This document shows positions 44,902 through 54,306 of a stretch of DNA of 64,000 nt, piece after piece (within the stretch, counting starts at the first letter, position 1; every line of letters starts with the position of its first letter). A model generated the notes under the pieces. It was not told the origin of the DNA. It saw only the letters and a program-made list of their open reading frames with translations, and did no database searches. The DNA lies in contig NZ_LXTT01000088.1 of assembly GCF_001683915.1 (NCBI RefSeq), positions 17,827 to 81,826 of the forward strand. The letters run 5' to 3'. The DNA is from Allomuricauda sp. CP2A. GTDB lineage: Bacteria > Bacteroidota > Bacteroidia > Flavobacteriales > Flavobacteriaceae. A program made the translations under genes and the position numbers.

Positions 44902-46116
44902 TTAAGCGTTCTTTTTTAGCAATGCCATATAAAACCCGTCAAAGCCACTTTCTGAAGCATAGACGTTTTTCTCTTTGATGAACTCAAAATCTTGTCCCGC
45001 TTCGGATGCTAGGAATTTTTTGATCTGCTCCGTATTTTCTTGGGGTAGGATGGAACAGGTGGCGTAGACCATTTGTCCACCTTTTTTGAGCATTTTGCTG
45101 TAATTCTGAAGAATGTCCTGCTGCACGCCCATGATGCGGTCAATGAACTCAGGTTCCAGTTTCCATTTGGAGTCTGGATTTCTACGAAGCACCCCAAGAC
45201 CGGAACAGGGAGCATCCAATAACAATCGGTCCGCACTGTTGTGCAATTTTTTGATGACTTTGGTGGAATCAATCACCCTCGTCTCAAAATTGTGAACCCC
45301 GTTTCGTCGTGCTCTTATTTTGAGTTTTTTCAATTTACTCTCGTAAATATCCAACGCGATCAGTTGTCCCTTGTTTTCCATTTGCGAAGCCAAGTGGAGG
45401 GATTTGCCTCCGGCACCCGCACAGGCATCAACCACACGTTGGCCTGGTTTTACCTCTAAAAATGGGGCAACCAATTGGGAAGAAGCGTCCTGTACCTCAA
45501 ATAGTCCATCCTTGAAGGCTTGGGTGGTAAAAACGTTCTTTCGTTCCTTGAGTCGCAAAGCATCTGGGTAGCCTTCCAAGACTTCGGTTTCAATTTCGTC
45601 CTTGGCCAAAAAGGCCTGTAATTGTTCTTTTTGGATTTTGAGGGTGTTGGTGCGAAGGATTACATCGGCTTGTTGGTTGAGTGCGGCAATTTCCTTGGTC
45701 CAAAGTTCGTTTCCCAATGCTTTTTCACCCAATTCATCCATCCAATCTGGAATGGACTCTCTGAACTTTCGGATTTTTGACAACTCATCGAACCTTCCTT
45801 TGATGCGACGTTCCGGGGTTTCTTCCAACTGTTTCCAATCCGGGAGGCGAATGCCCCGTAATACACACCAAACGGCAAACAATCGGAACAAATTTGGACG
45901 CGTGTAGGGGTCATGGACTTCAGCAATTTCAGAATAAAGCCGTTTCCAGCGAACAATATCATACGTGGTCTCGGCAATGAAAGCACGATCACGGGCACCC
46001 CAGCGTTTATCGTAACGCAACACTTTTTCAATGACCTTATCGGCATATTCCCCTTCATTGAAGATCATATTCAAGGCATCAATTACGGCAAAAACAAGGT
46101 TTCGGTGTAAACGCAT
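44902..46116 (-). CDS. RsmB-like rRNA (cytosine-C5) methyltransferase
   Basis: A 404-aa SAM-dependent RNA methyltransferase of the RsmB/NOP family. The N-terminal helical region (about 1-150) resembles a NusB-like RNA-binding domain; the SAM site is VVDACAGAGGKSLHLA; catalytic cysteines lie in LDAPCSGLGV and VYATCSILPQ. It probably modifies 16S rRNA. I chose ATG 46116; the longer frame to 46263 runs through the divergent promoter and into the lipoprotein gene. It diverges from the YCF48-like gene. Confidence 0.93.
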   Translation of the reverse strand: MRLHRNLVFAVIDALNMIFNEGEYADKVIEKVLRYDKRWGARDRAFIAETTYDIVRWKRLYSEIAEVHDPYTRPNLFRLFAVWCVLRGIRLPDWKQLEETPERRIKGRFDELSKIRKFRESIPDWMDELGEKALGNELWTKEIAALNQQADVILRTNTLKIQKEQLQAFLAKDEIETEVLEGYPDALRLKERKNVFTTQAFKDGLFEVQDASSQLVAPFLEVKPGQRVVDACAGAGGKSLHLASQMENKGQLIALDIYESKLKKLKIRARRNGVHNFETRVIDSTKVIKKLHNSADRLLLDAPCSGLGVLRRNPDSKWKLEPEFIDRIMGVQQDILQNYSKMLKKGGQMVYATCSILPQENTEQIKKFLASEAGQDFEFIKEKNVYASESGFDGFYMALLKKNA

Positions 46117-46130
46117 GGTATAAAATAAGG

Positions 46131-46160
46131 TTGCAAAGGTATCATTTCTGCTTACTTTTA
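46131..46160 (+). promoter_or_regulatory. Promoter TTG-N19-TACTTTTA
   Basis: TTG (46131-46133), 19 bp, then TACTTTTA (46153-46160), 16 bp before the lipoprotein ATG. On the opposite strand TACCTTTG (complement of 46134-46141) is an exact -7 box for the methyltransferase, so the two promoters overlap. Confidence 0.65.
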
Positions 46161-46175
46161 CGGAAAATAAATAGC

Positions 46176-47207
46176 ATGCGATTTCCCCTTTTTCTTTTCT
46201 TGGCCTTGATTTTGGTTTCTTGTGCCGAAGAACAGCGCTACCGACCTTTCCAAACGGTCTCAATCACTCCAGTTTATGAAGATTCGGTCAGTATCAGGGC
46301 CATTACATTTTTGGATGGCAGGACTTTGGCGTTCGCAGGAAGCGGAGGGATGTACGGAACTGTTGATGTGACCAGTCAGAAGGTTCGGTCCAGCATCCAA
46401 CTATACGATTCCATTGTGCCTGCGTTTCGGGCCGTGGCAAAAACATCCAATGATTTTTTCATGCTTTCCATCGATAGTCCGGCCTTACTTTATAAAACGG
46501 GAGATGGTGGGAAGATGGAATTGGTGTACAAAGAAGACGGTGAAGGGGTGTTTTATGATTGCATGACATTTTGGAACGATACCGAAGGTATTGCAGTGGG
46601 TGATACTGTTGGTGGATGCCTGTCCATTATCATTACCAGGGATGGCGGACAAACCTGGAGCAAAATCCCATGTGAAGACCTACCGGAAGGTATTGAAGGC
46701 GAAGGTGCTTTTGCCGCAAGCAACAGTAATATTGCCGTGGCAGGAAACCAGGCTTGGATTGGCACCACGGCGGGACGGGTCTATCATTCCGATGACAAAG
46801 GCAGCACCTGGGATGTGCAACAAACTCCAATTGTTCACAAAGAAGAGACCCAAGGCATATATTCCATGGATTTTTATGATGGGAACACAGGGTTTGCCAT
46901 TGGAGGGGATTATACCCAACCTGAATCCAATAAAGCCAACAAAATTATCACCCGTGATGGTGGAAAAACGTGGAACCTGATTGCGGACGGACAAGAACCC
47001 AATTACAAAAGTTGTGTGCAATTTGTTCCCAATGCTGAAGGAAGGGGACTGGTGGCCGTTGGATTTACTGGGGTTTCGTACTCTGGGGATGGGGGAGCGC
47101 ATTGGAAATCCTTAAGTGATGCGTCTTTTTACACCCTTCGATTTTTGAACGATTCTGTGGCTTATGCTGCTGGCAAGAACCGAATTGCGAAGTTGGTTTT
47201 TCAATAG
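46176..47207 (+). CDS. YCF48/BNR-like beta-propeller lipoprotein
   Basis: A 343-aa lipoprotein (lipobox LVSC, Cys near residue 16) with Asp-box repeats throughout: DGGQTWSKI, DKGSTWDVQ, DGGKTWNLI and DGGAHWKSL. It is most like the YCF48/photosystem-stability-type propellers often called oxidoreductase in Bacteroidota genomes, although no redox site is visible. Role is probably binding or assembly at the envelope. ATG 46176 begins the signal peptide. Confidence 0.86.
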   Translation: MRFPLFLFLALILVSCAEEQRYRPFQTVSITPVYEDSVSIRAITFLDGRTLAFAGSGGMYGTVDVTSQKVRSSIQLYDSIVPAFRAVAKTSNDFFMLSIDSPALLYKTGDGGKMELVYKEDGEGVFYDCMTFWNDTEGIAVGDTVGGCLSIIITRDGGQTWSKIPCEDLPEGIEGEGAFAASNSNIAVAGNQAWIGTTAGRVYHSDDKGSTWDVQQTPIVHKEETQGIYSMDFYDGNTGFAIGGDYTQPESNKANKIITRDGGKTWNLIADGQEPNYKSCVQFVPNAEGRGLVAVGFTGVSYSGDGGAHWKSLSDASFYTLRFLNDSVAYAAGKNRIAKLVFQ

Positions 47208-47346
47208 AGAACAATCCTTGTTTATACATCTGGGTGAAGCACCCACTTATCGTTTTTTCATGGAAAACTTATTGATGTGCCTTACCTTTATATTTCAAGT
47301 TGTTCGAGAGTTTAAGTCTCTTGCTTACTGACGATTGACTTTCAAA

Positions 47347-48324
47347 ATGGCATTGGATATTATGACTCATGCTTCTGGTTTTATTTTTGATCTATTTTTG
47401 AGGCGGGAACTTCATCCGAACTATTCCAATCCCATTCAGAACTCAGTTACCAACAGCACCTTTGCCCCAATGTCTTTTAGCCCTATTCCGTCCAAGGATG
47501 TCAACTTTTCAATGGTTACCGATATTCCGGATTATCTTGAGACTAAAGTTGATCCAAATTTGGTTCAATTTAGGTGCAAGGCAGTGAAACAATACCAAGG
47601 TTTTTTATGTGATTTGTCGGGCTGCGAAACAGCCATGGAATATATGGCAACCAAGTTCAGTAAAAAATCCATCAAGAACATTAGGGCCAAAAAGAGACAG
47701 TTGGAAATCCATTACAACATTGTCTATAAAAACCATTATGGGAACATAGAAAAGGAACATTACGATTTTCTGTTTGACAGGTTCCATGAGCTGTTAAAAA
47801 AAAGGTTTGACGAGAAGAAAATGCAAAACAGATATCTGTTAGTATGGAAAGAATACCACGAGCTAGTCTATTCTATGATTTTGCGTAAAGAAGCTTCATT
47901 GTTTGTTATTTATAATGACAAAGAGCCTATTGCCATGGCCATGGACTTTTATGTGGAGGATATTTGCTTTGGCTATATTCAAGTATTTGATTTGGAATAC
48001 CAAAAATACTATATGGGCGATGTATGTATGGTGGAGCGTTTGGATTGGTTGTTAGAGCATAATTTCAAAGTGTTCGATTTTTTAATGGGGGAGACTTACT
48101 ATAAAATCAAATGGTCCAATCGCACTTACGTGTACGACCATCATTTGTTTTATAAAGCTGGTTCGATGGTAGGTTATCTAAAAATGCAGTTTACAAAAGC
48201 CAAGTTACGGTTAAAGCAATATTTACGGGACAAGGGGATTTTGGGCAAAGTGTTCAGTATGGACCGGATACTTTACCGCCGGATGTCCAATAAACTGAAG
48301 GGATTCGATTGGAAAAACCCATAA
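47347..48324 (+). CDS. FemAB/Acetyltransf_6-like transferase (copy 1)
   Basis: A 325-aa protein with a GNAT-like fold of the Acetyltransf_6/FemAB group. The core reads YQGFLCDLSG, FSKKSIKNIRAKKRQLE, EASLFVIYNDKEPIAMAMDF, then DFLMGETYYKIKWSN. Such proteins acylate surface polymers or peptidoglycan precursors in known systems; the substrate here is unknown. I prefer ATG 47347; a TTG 12 bp upstream is also in frame. It converges on two similar genes of the opposite strand. Confidence 0.82.
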   Translation: MALDIMTHASGFIFDLFLRRELHPNYSNPIQNSVTNSTFAPMSFSPIPSKDVNFSMVTDIPDYLETKVDPNLVQFRCKAVKQYQGFLCDLSGCETAMEYMATKFSKKSIKNIRAKKRQLEIHYNIVYKNHYGNIEKEHYDFLFDRFHELLKKRFDEKKMQNRYLLVWKEYHELVYSMILRKEASLFVIYNDKEPIAMAMDFYVEDICFGYIQVFDLEYQKYYMGDVCMVERLDWLLEHNFKVFDFLMGETYYKIKWSNRTYVYDHHLFYKAGSMVGYLKMQFTKAKLRLKQYLRDKGILGKVFSMDRILYRRMSNKLKGFDWKNP

Positions 48325-48349
48325 GGTACAAAGGTAACAGGAAGATACA

Positions 48350-49579
48350 TTAGCTGAAATAGGCGACTTTTTCCGAATTTTTGCCCCGAAGCAGATACTG
48401 CCCACCATTAGTACGGAATACGGCTACATCTTTGGCGTCTTCATTGTTCAGGTATAAAAACTCAAAAAAAATTTTAATGACCTGAGGATTATACCCGTCT
48501 ACTTTGACAAGGTTTGAATTATCTTGGGCTCCAATTTCTTCAAAAACGATTGATTTGTACTTTTCATTAGTGCTAATCGGGGGTTCTGCCCCTTTTTTGT
48601 GTAAACGAAAGAGGATTTTGTTCAGCAGTAGGTTAAGGTTCTTCTCCCTGAGGCGTTGTTTAATGGTATAGTAATTTTTGATTATGATGGCCTTTGCGGT
48701 AGATGAAAGCGATTTGGAATTATAGAGAATGTGGTATTCAAAGTCATACTTTTTGGTGGACCATCTGGCCTTATAATCAAAATATCCTTTGGAGAAGTCC
48801 AATATTTGGAATTTGTTGGCCATACCCCATTCAATAAGGTACATAATATTTACAGAGCCTAAATGAAATTTGGCATAGTCAATATCAAAAACGGTAATTG
48901 CATCAAAGATGATTTCTTTGGAAAAATAGACCAATGTTATGGCAATGGGGAGCTCTCCATTATAAACAACAAACAATCCCGATAGCTTTTTTTGAAGCAT
49001 AGGGTATGCCACCTTTTGGTAGAAGTCCCATTCCCTTTTATCCAAATTGTTATTATGCTCTGCCTTTTCAAGAAATCGTTTTTCCAAAAGCTCCCTGAAC
49101 CTTTCAAAGAGGAAATGGTACTCTTCTTGGGCCATATCACCTACATACATCTTAGTTTTTATATTGAAACATTCAGAGAGTCTTCTGCTGTACTTGTTCA
49201 GTTTGTACCTGCTTGACTTCTTGAACTTTTTCTGCATGTAATCCTGTAGGTTCAAAAAAAGGTTTAGCTCGATTAAGAAACCAGGATATTGTTTGACTTT
49301 TATAAGTTTTGTGGGTTTTGAACCATAAGGTTCTGGATTCTTGAAATAACTTGGCACATCAAAAATCAACAACGTTTTATTTCTTAGGTCCAAGGAATGC
49401 TCCAAGGTGTATTGCACCCCCTTTGTATGGGTTCTTCCACAATTGGTATATATTTCCCATTTTTCTCGATGGAACTTAGGGCCAAAAATTCCCTCAACCT
49501 GAATTGGTGTCTTTTCTTTGCCGAAACTTTTAGTCCATGTTTTAATAAAGTTCTCAGACAAAAATGGGTTGTCAATCAT
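48350..49579 (-). CDS. FemAB/Acetyltransf_6-like transferase (copy 2)
   Basis: A 409-aa relative of the gene at 47347. The same core is visible: YPGFLIELNLFLNLQDYMQ, FKKSSRYKLNKYSRRLSE, LSGLFVVYNGELPIAITLVY and DFSKGYFDYKARWSTK. It has an extra C-terminal segment of about 80 residues (from PPISTNEKYK) not present in copy 1. Its ATG overlaps the stop of the upstream FemAB-like gene by 8 bp, so the two are coupled. Confidence 0.82.
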   Translation of the reverse strand: MIDNPFLSENFIKTWTKSFGKEKTPIQVEGIFGPKFHREKWEIYTNCGRTHTKGVQYTLEHSLDLRNKTLLIFDVPSYFKNPEPYGSKPTKLIKVKQYPGFLIELNLFLNLQDYMQKKFKKSSRYKLNKYSRRLSECFNIKTKMYVGDMAQEEYHFLFERFRELLEKRFLEKAEHNNNLDKREWDFYQKVAYPMLQKKLSGLFVVYNGELPIAITLVYFSKEIIFDAITVFDIDYAKFHLGSVNIMYLIEWGMANKFQILDFSKGYFDYKARWSTKKYDFEYHILYNSKSLSSTAKAIIIKNYYTIKQRLREKNLNLLLNKILFRLHKKGAEPPISTNEKYKSIVFEEIGAQDNSNLVKVDGYNPQVIKIFFEFLYLNNEDAKDVAVFRTNGGQYLLRGKNSEKVAYFS

Positions 49580-50654
49580 CGCCCAAGCAGTTTATTTTAG
49601 AAACTTCCGTTTTATTGGTGAAATCTTGGCGGTAAAGTGGGAAAAAGCATGAGTTCTTATTAATTTCAGAGGCATTTTGCACTTCTTTTTGCTTTAATAG
49701 TTTCTCATATTGGGTATCATCCACGATATGTTGCCAAGTACAAAATTTCCTAAAATCCTTTGAGAATCCAGATTTGAAATAAAAAAGAGAATCATCATCC
49801 TGTCCGTTTAGCCCACCTCCTAAATTAAAGTTGACACAACCTTCCTCAGTGCATTTTTTTCGGACGTGGTCTATGAGTAGCTTAATAGGATTCAGATGAA
49901 AATATTCACTTTTAACCCCCGATAGATGATATTGTACTGTTCCATTATTTTTAGTGAAAATAGCACCGCCGGCAAAGTCGCCTGATTTTTTATGTTGCGC
50001 CACCAAAAGCTCGGCATGTATTCGTCCGCTGCCCAAAAGTTTATAAAAATACTGCTTGCCAAAGAAGTAGTTGGGTTTGGCATGAAGTCTTTTCATATTT
50101 TCACAGTACGTTCCAATAAACTCATCCACGTACTTTTCTTGGACCCCATCAATGATGTCATATTCCTTGGCTTCTTTGTTGATGTAGGTTCTAAGCCTCC
50201 TATTATATTGTTGTTTTTGTTGTTCCAAGCTTTGGGTAAGGTCTATGTTCACCACATTCCCATGGGGCACTATTTTTCCTATGCCCCTTAAAATGGCATC
50301 TTGTTTGGTAATAAATGGATGCAATCTGGAGAATACAGAAACAATCTGATTATCCTTCAGGAACTCATTGAGCTGTTTTCGAAATTGCTCATTCTTGAAA
50401 TCTGGGCCAATATTTTTACCAACTGGACCCGCATAGCCGTAAACGGAAGTAGCATCCTTAAGCGTAGACCCTTCAATATCCCTCACCAGCAAAGGAAGTG
50501 CGATAAAAGCATCCCCCTTTTCATATTGAATTAAGATGGGGCTTTCACCAGTTTTTTTTGATATTTGATGGTAATCGTATGTGTGATAAAAATCTGCTTG
50601 CTCACATTGATCAATTACTTGTGTCCAAGCATTTCTATCCTGAATGACCCGCAT
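49572..50654 (-). CDS. FemAB-like aminoacyl/acyltransferase (copy 3)
   Basis: A 360-aa protein of the FemAB/lipid II-type transferase group. Features: DFYHTYDYHQIS, GYAGPVG, the RRLRTYINKEAKEYDI helix, GGAIFTKNNGTVQYHLSG, and FNLGGGLNGQDDDSLFYFKSGFS. It is the clearest FemAB-type member of the three. It heads a two-gene operon with copy 2, and together with copy 1 makes a cluster probably acting on cell-surface or exopolysaccharide precursors. Confidence 0.85.
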   Translation of the reverse strand: MRVIQDRNAWTQVIDQCEQADFYHTYDYHQISKKTGESPILIQYEKGDAFIALPLLVRDIEGSTLKDATSVYGYAGPVGKNIGPDFKNEQFRKQLNEFLKDNQIVSVFSRLHPFITKQDAILRGIGKIVPHGNVVNIDLTQSLEQQKQQYNRRLRTYINKEAKEYDIIDGVQEKYVDEFIGTYCENMKRLHAKPNYFFGKQYFYKLLGSGRIHAELLVAQHKKSGDFAGGAIFTKNNGTVQYHLSGVKSEYFHLNPIKLLIDHVRKKCTEEGCVNFNLGGGLNGQDDDSLFYFKSGFSKDFRKFCTWQHIVDDTQYEKLLKQKEVQNASEINKNSCFFPLYRQDFTNKTEVSKINCLGDD

Positions 50655-50830
50655 ATCTCCAGTTTTGTAAATAATATAGCAAAATAATGGGAGAAGATTA
50701 CACTAAATATGACAAATATCATGTATGTCTGTAGATTAGCTCAATGGATTCAAAAACTCGATGAAATCATCTAAAAAAGTAATGTCTACATTTCCACATT
50801 TTGCTATCTCCTTCTGATAGATGTTGAAAA

Positions 50831-51262
50831 TCATCCCCCTTCTTGCCGTCTTCGGTATTGTTGTAAAAGACGTTTTTTAAAATCATCTTCCGCTTTTAGC
50901 AATGACAATACCTTTTTGGGGGAGATGATCTTTCTGATTTTTAAAATGAAGGTCTTATCGGCATTGTGTTTTTCAGTTTGGAGAGCAAGGAGATTATCCA
51001 AAAGTGCAGCGGATTCACTTTCGGAAAGATCCTGGGCAGATGACAATCGATATTGCCTTTCCCTTCTTCTAACACCTTCCAAAGCATCTTCATGTTCATT
51101 GTATACGGGCCAGAACTCTTGGGCTTCTTGACTGGTTAAACCAACCCTTTCTGTGATAAAGGCAACCTTTAAGGTCTTTATGCGATCTCTATTGGGGCCT
51201 TGGGCATTCACCCATAAGGCTCCGGCCAGAAATACAATCAGGATAAGTACTTTTTTATTCAT
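50831..51262 (-). CDS. Exported Spy/CpxP-like protein of sigma operon
   Basis: A 143-aa exported protein with a signal peptide (about 1-20, VNA-QG) and an all-helical mature chain. It has a LTSQEAQEFWPVYNEHE segment like the LTxxQ motif of Spy/CpxP proteins, followed by RRRERQYRLS and Arg-rich ends. Homologues next to ECF sigma genes in Flavobacteriia are annotated as sigma sensors. It may act as a periplasmic chaperone or signal receptor. It overlaps the upstream gene by 8 bp. Confidence 0.75.
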   Translation of the reverse strand: MNKKVLILIVFLAGALWVNAQGPNRDRIKTLKVAFITERVGLTSQEAQEFWPVYNEHEDALEGVRRRERQYRLSSAQDLSESESAALLDNLLALQTEKHNADKTFILKIRKIISPKKVLSLLKAEDDFKKRLLQQYRRRQEGG

Positions 51263-51782
51263 AATTGGTGTAATCTAAGTTTAAATCTTCAATATCCTCC
51301 ACATTTTCATCCAAATATTCTAAGATGCTCTCAGCCTCAATGTCCTTGTCCAACACGTCATTTAGCTCCAGATTTTCCAATGGGATCAATTCAGCAATCT
51401 CATATGTACTCATATCAATTTCCGTGCGCTCAAAATAGGCATCAATTTCTGTATTGGCCAAATCTTCAAAGCTGATGGGCTTATCTGATTTCCAGTTGAG
51501 ACCAAAAATCAAAAGGAATACAGCGGCCACTGCGGCAGCACCGTAATAGAATTTTCTGAAGGACTTGAGTTGTATAACTTTACCATTTTCCGCAACGGTT
51601 TTGGAAAGCACCTTTTTGGTAACCCCACTAAAATATCCTTCAGGCACACCAAACCCATCCGATTTGGGCATGATGGATTCCGTTTGGGCCTTTTCTTTTT
51701 TGATTTTGTCCATGAGTCGTTCATGGAAGTTCTCAAAGTAGCCTTCCGGGGTATTGAAACCATTTTGTTTGTCCTTTTTCAT
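51255..51782 (-). CDS. Putative anti-sigma membrane protein
   Basis: A 175-aa protein with a repeated N-terminal motif (FNTPEGYFENFHERL at about 9-23 and FGVPEGYFSGVTKKV at about 44-58), one TM helix (about 80-98, GAAAVAAVFLLIFGL) and an acidic C-terminal tail. It has the size, topology and position of an anti-sigma factor but no recognised anti-sigma domain that I can name. It lies between the ECF sigma gene (32 bp upstream) and the Spy-like gene (8-bp overlap), so the three probably form one regulatory unit. Confidence 0.7.
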   Translation of the reverse strand: MKKDKQNGFNTPEGYFENFHERLMDKIKKEKAQTESIMPKSDGFGVPEGYFSGVTKKVLSKTVAENGKVIQLKSFRKFYYGAAAVAAVFLLIFGLNWKSDKPISFEDLANTEIDAYFERTEIDMSTYEIAELIPLENLELNDVLDKDIEAESILEYLDENVEDIEDLNLDYTNYE

Positions 51783-51814
51783 TTAACGTATAGACATCAA
51801 AATAAACCAAAGGT

Positions 51815-52369
51815 TTAATCTTCCTTAAGATACGCCTCAATTTTCTTTACTGCCAAATGATACGAGGTCTTTAAAGCCCCAACCGAGGTTTCCAGCACTT
51901 CGGAAATCCCATCATATTTCATTTCCTGAAAATATTTCATGGTAAAGACCAATTTTTGTTTGTCGGGAAGCGTGGCCAAAGCCTTTTGTAGTTTCAGTTG
52001 TATTTCATCGCCTTCAAAATACACGTCAGCTTGAAGGTTTTCAACCATCCGGTTTTTGAGTTCCTCGTCACTCACCCCCATTTTTCTGGACTTCTGCTTT
52101 AAAAAAGTGAGGGATTCGTTGGTGGCGATCCGATACATCCAAGAATACAATTTGCTTTCTCCTTTAAACCCATCGATGTTTTTGTACACTTTGATAAAAG
52201 TATTCTGGAGTACATCATCGGTATCATCATGGTCCAAAACTATCCTTCGGATATGCCAATACAGACGCTCTTTGTAGGTATTGACCAACACCTCAAAGGC
52301 CTTTGCTTGGCTTTCTTTTTGTTTGAGCTCGTTGACTAGGGCTTCTTCAGCAATCAATTGATTGTACAA
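51815..52369 (-). CDS. ECF RNA polymerase sigma factor
   Basis: A 184-aa sigma-70 of ECF type. Region 2: DTDDVLQNTFIKVYKNIDGFKG and LYSWMYRIATNESLTFLKQ; region 4: MKYDGISEVLETSVGALKTSYHLAVKKIE. It leads an operon with a putative anti-sigma and a Spy-like protein. Its own promoter is TTG-N19-TACCTTTA, which is the housekeeping form, so expression does not obviously depend on itself. Confidence 0.93.
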   Translation of the reverse strand: MYNQLIAEEALVNELKQKESQAKAFEVLVNTYKERLYWHIRRIVLDHDDTDDVLQNTFIKVYKNIDGFKGESKLYSWMYRIATNESLTFLKQKSRKMGVSDEELKNRMVENLQADVYFEGDEIQLKLQKALATLPDKQKLVFTMKYFQEMKYDGISEVLETSVGALKTSYHLAVKKIEAYLKED

Positions 52370-52388
52370 TTTGGTGCTTTGACTGCAC

Positions 52389-52418
52389 TAAAGGTAAAAG
52401 GTTTAATGCAACAGACAA
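52389..52418 (-). promoter_or_regulatory. Promoter TTG-N19-TACCTTTA before the ECF sigma gene
   Basis: Minus strand: TTG (complement of 52416-52418), 19 bp, then TACCTTTA (complement of 52389-52396), about 20 bp upstream of the ATG. This is the Bacteroidota housekeeping form with one change in the last base. Confidence 0.7.
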
Positions 52419-52480
52419 TTGACAATCAACAATTGGCAGTGAACAGTGGATTGTAATCCTGAGCAAAGCGAAGAATCTCC
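52411..52480. repeat. Short intergenic repeats
   Basis: The stretch has near-repeats of CAATTG/ACAATC (CAATTGACAATCAACAATTG) and an AATCCTGAGCAAAGCGAAG unit (52455-52473), the latter a motif common between genes in Bacteroidota. It lies between the ABC transporter and the sigma gene. Confidence 0.45.
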
Positions 52481-52481
52481 T

Positions 52482-54302
52482 TTAAAACGATTGCATTTCC
52501 ACCAACTTTTTATAGCCTTTTTTGGATTTCATCAGCTCTTCGTGTGTGCCTTGCTCCACAATTTTTCCTTTGCTCATCACCACAATGGAATCTGCATTTT
52601 GAATGGTGGACAATCTATGGGCAATGACGATTGAGGTCCTGTTCTTCATCATTTTCTCCAGGGCATCCTGTACCAATCGCTCGCTTTCGGTGTCCAAGGC
52701 CGAAGTAGCCTCGTCCAAGATCATAATGGGCGGATTTTTGAGCACAGCCCGTGCAATGGACAATCGCTGTTTTTGCCCGCCACTCAATTTATTGCCACTA
52801 TCGCCAATATTGGTATCGTAGCCATGGGGTAGATCCATGATGAAATCGTGGGCATTGGCCACTTTGGCAGCAGCTATAATCTCTTCGGATGTCGCATTTT
52901 CTTTGCCTAATCCGATATTGTTCTTTACTGTATCATTGAACAGAATGGAATCCTGGGTGACCAAGCCCATGAGTCCGCGGAGCGATTTTTTGGTGATGTT
53001 CTTGATGTTGGTGCCATCAATCAACAATTCGCCTTCATTGACATCATAAAAACGGGTGACCAAATTGGCCACGGTACTTTTTCCACTACCAGATTGGCCC
53101 ACCAAGGCCACCGTATTTCCCTTATCAACCTTTAGGTTGAAATCTTTCAGCACATAATCATCCTCGTACTTGAAGGAAATATTTTTGAGCTCGATACCTG
53201 AATTGAAATCGGTTTTCTCCACGGCACCTTCCATATCCTTGATGGGATTTTCAGATTCCAAGATTTCCAAGACCCGTTCTGCAGCTGCATTTCCTTTTTT
53301 AACGCCGTAGGATGCCTTACTGATGGCCTTGGCCGGGGTTAGGATGTTATAGGCCAAACCCATATAGGCGATGAATGATGAAGCATCCAACGTTTTGTCC
53401 ACCAATACCATTTTTCCGCCGAACCAGAGCAACACCCCAATGACCAGAATTCCCAAGAACTCACCCGTGGGAGAGGCCAAGTTCTGTCTATTTAAAAGCG
53501 AGTTGGAAAACTTAAAAAAGCGGGTTGTTGAATTTTTGAAGGTATTGTAAAATCTGGATTCGGAATTAAAGGCTTTGATAACCCGGAGCCCACCCAAAGT
53601 TTCCTCCACAATGGAAAGAAATTCCCCTTGTTCCTTTTGAACCCTATCCGATTTTCGTTTCAGGGATTTTCCGATTCTGGAAATCAACATTCCGGCGATG
53701 GGGATGAAAACAAAAACAAAGAGGGTCAGTTTGGTACTGATTCCAAACATCACCAAAATGGTGAAGAGGATGGTGAGCGGCTCCCTTACAATCAATTCCA
53801 AAATGGACAGAAAGGAATGTTGTATTTCCAAAACATCCGAAGTGATGCGTGCAATGACATCTCCTTTTCGTTTTTCCGAGAAATAGGAAATAGGGAGATC
53901 CACTATTTTTTTGTACATCTTATTTCTGATATCCTTGAGCACCCCGTTTCTCAAAAATGTAATGAAATACATCGCCAGATAATTAAATGCATTTTTTAAT
54001 AGGAAAAGGGCCAGCACCAAACTAATGACGAGTACCAAACCTTTCATATCGTCATCCCCGGAATAGGCAGTTACCCGATAGTTGATATAGTCCTGCAAAT
54101 AATCCTTTGATTTGGAAAAACCTTCATAAACAGGCTTTACATAGACCTTTTGTTCTGGTTTGAACAGCACATCCAGCATGGGAATAAGGGCAGCAAAGGA
54201 CAGGGCACTGAAAAGTGCATAGAGAATATTGAAGAAAATATTCAAATAACCATATTTGCGGTAAGGTCCCGCAAAACGGAGAATCTTTTTAAAGTAGTTC
54301 AT
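52482..54302 (-). CDS. MsbA-like ABC exporter (fused TM and ATPase domains)
   Basis: A 606-aa half transporter: six TM helices (about 15-320), then the nucleotide-binding domain with Walker A GQSGSGKST, signature LSGGQKQRLSIARA, Walker B IMILDEATSALD and the switch His in AHRLSTI. The type is that of lipid A/multidrug exporters acting as homodimers. It starts 4 bp after the phosphohexomutase stop and is therefore in that operon, consistent with cell-envelope sugar or lipid export. Confidence 0.93.
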   Translation of the reverse strand: MNYFKKILRFAGPYRKYGYLNIFFNILYALFSALSFAALIPMLDVLFKPEQKVYVKPVYEGFSKSKDYLQDYINYRVTAYSGDDDMKGLVLVISLVLALFLLKNAFNYLAMYFITFLRNGVLKDIRNKMYKKIVDLPISYFSEKRKGDVIARITSDVLEIQHSFLSILELIVREPLTILFTILVMFGISTKLTLFVFVFIPIAGMLISRIGKSLKRKSDRVQKEQGEFLSIVEETLGGLRVIKAFNSESRFYNTFKNSTTRFFKFSNSLLNRQNLASPTGEFLGILVIGVLLWFGGKMVLVDKTLDASSFIAYMGLAYNILTPAKAISKASYGVKKGNAAAERVLEILESENPIKDMEGAVEKTDFNSGIELKNISFKYEDDYVLKDFNLKVDKGNTVALVGQSGSGKSTVANLVTRFYDVNEGELLIDGTNIKNITKKSLRGLMGLVTQDSILFNDTVKNNIGLGKENATSEEIIAAAKVANAHDFIMDLPHGYDTNIGDSGNKLSGGQKQRLSIARAVLKNPPIMILDEATSALDTESERLVQDALEKMMKNRTSIVIAHRLSTIQNADSIVVMSKGKIVEQGTHEELMKSKKGYKKLVEMQSF

Positions 54303-54306
54303 TCAC

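Noticed and set aside
47260..47331. 23-codon ATG frame (MENLLMCLTF...) before the first FemAB-like gene
   Set aside because: Too short, lacks clear features, and occupies the expected promoter/leader region.
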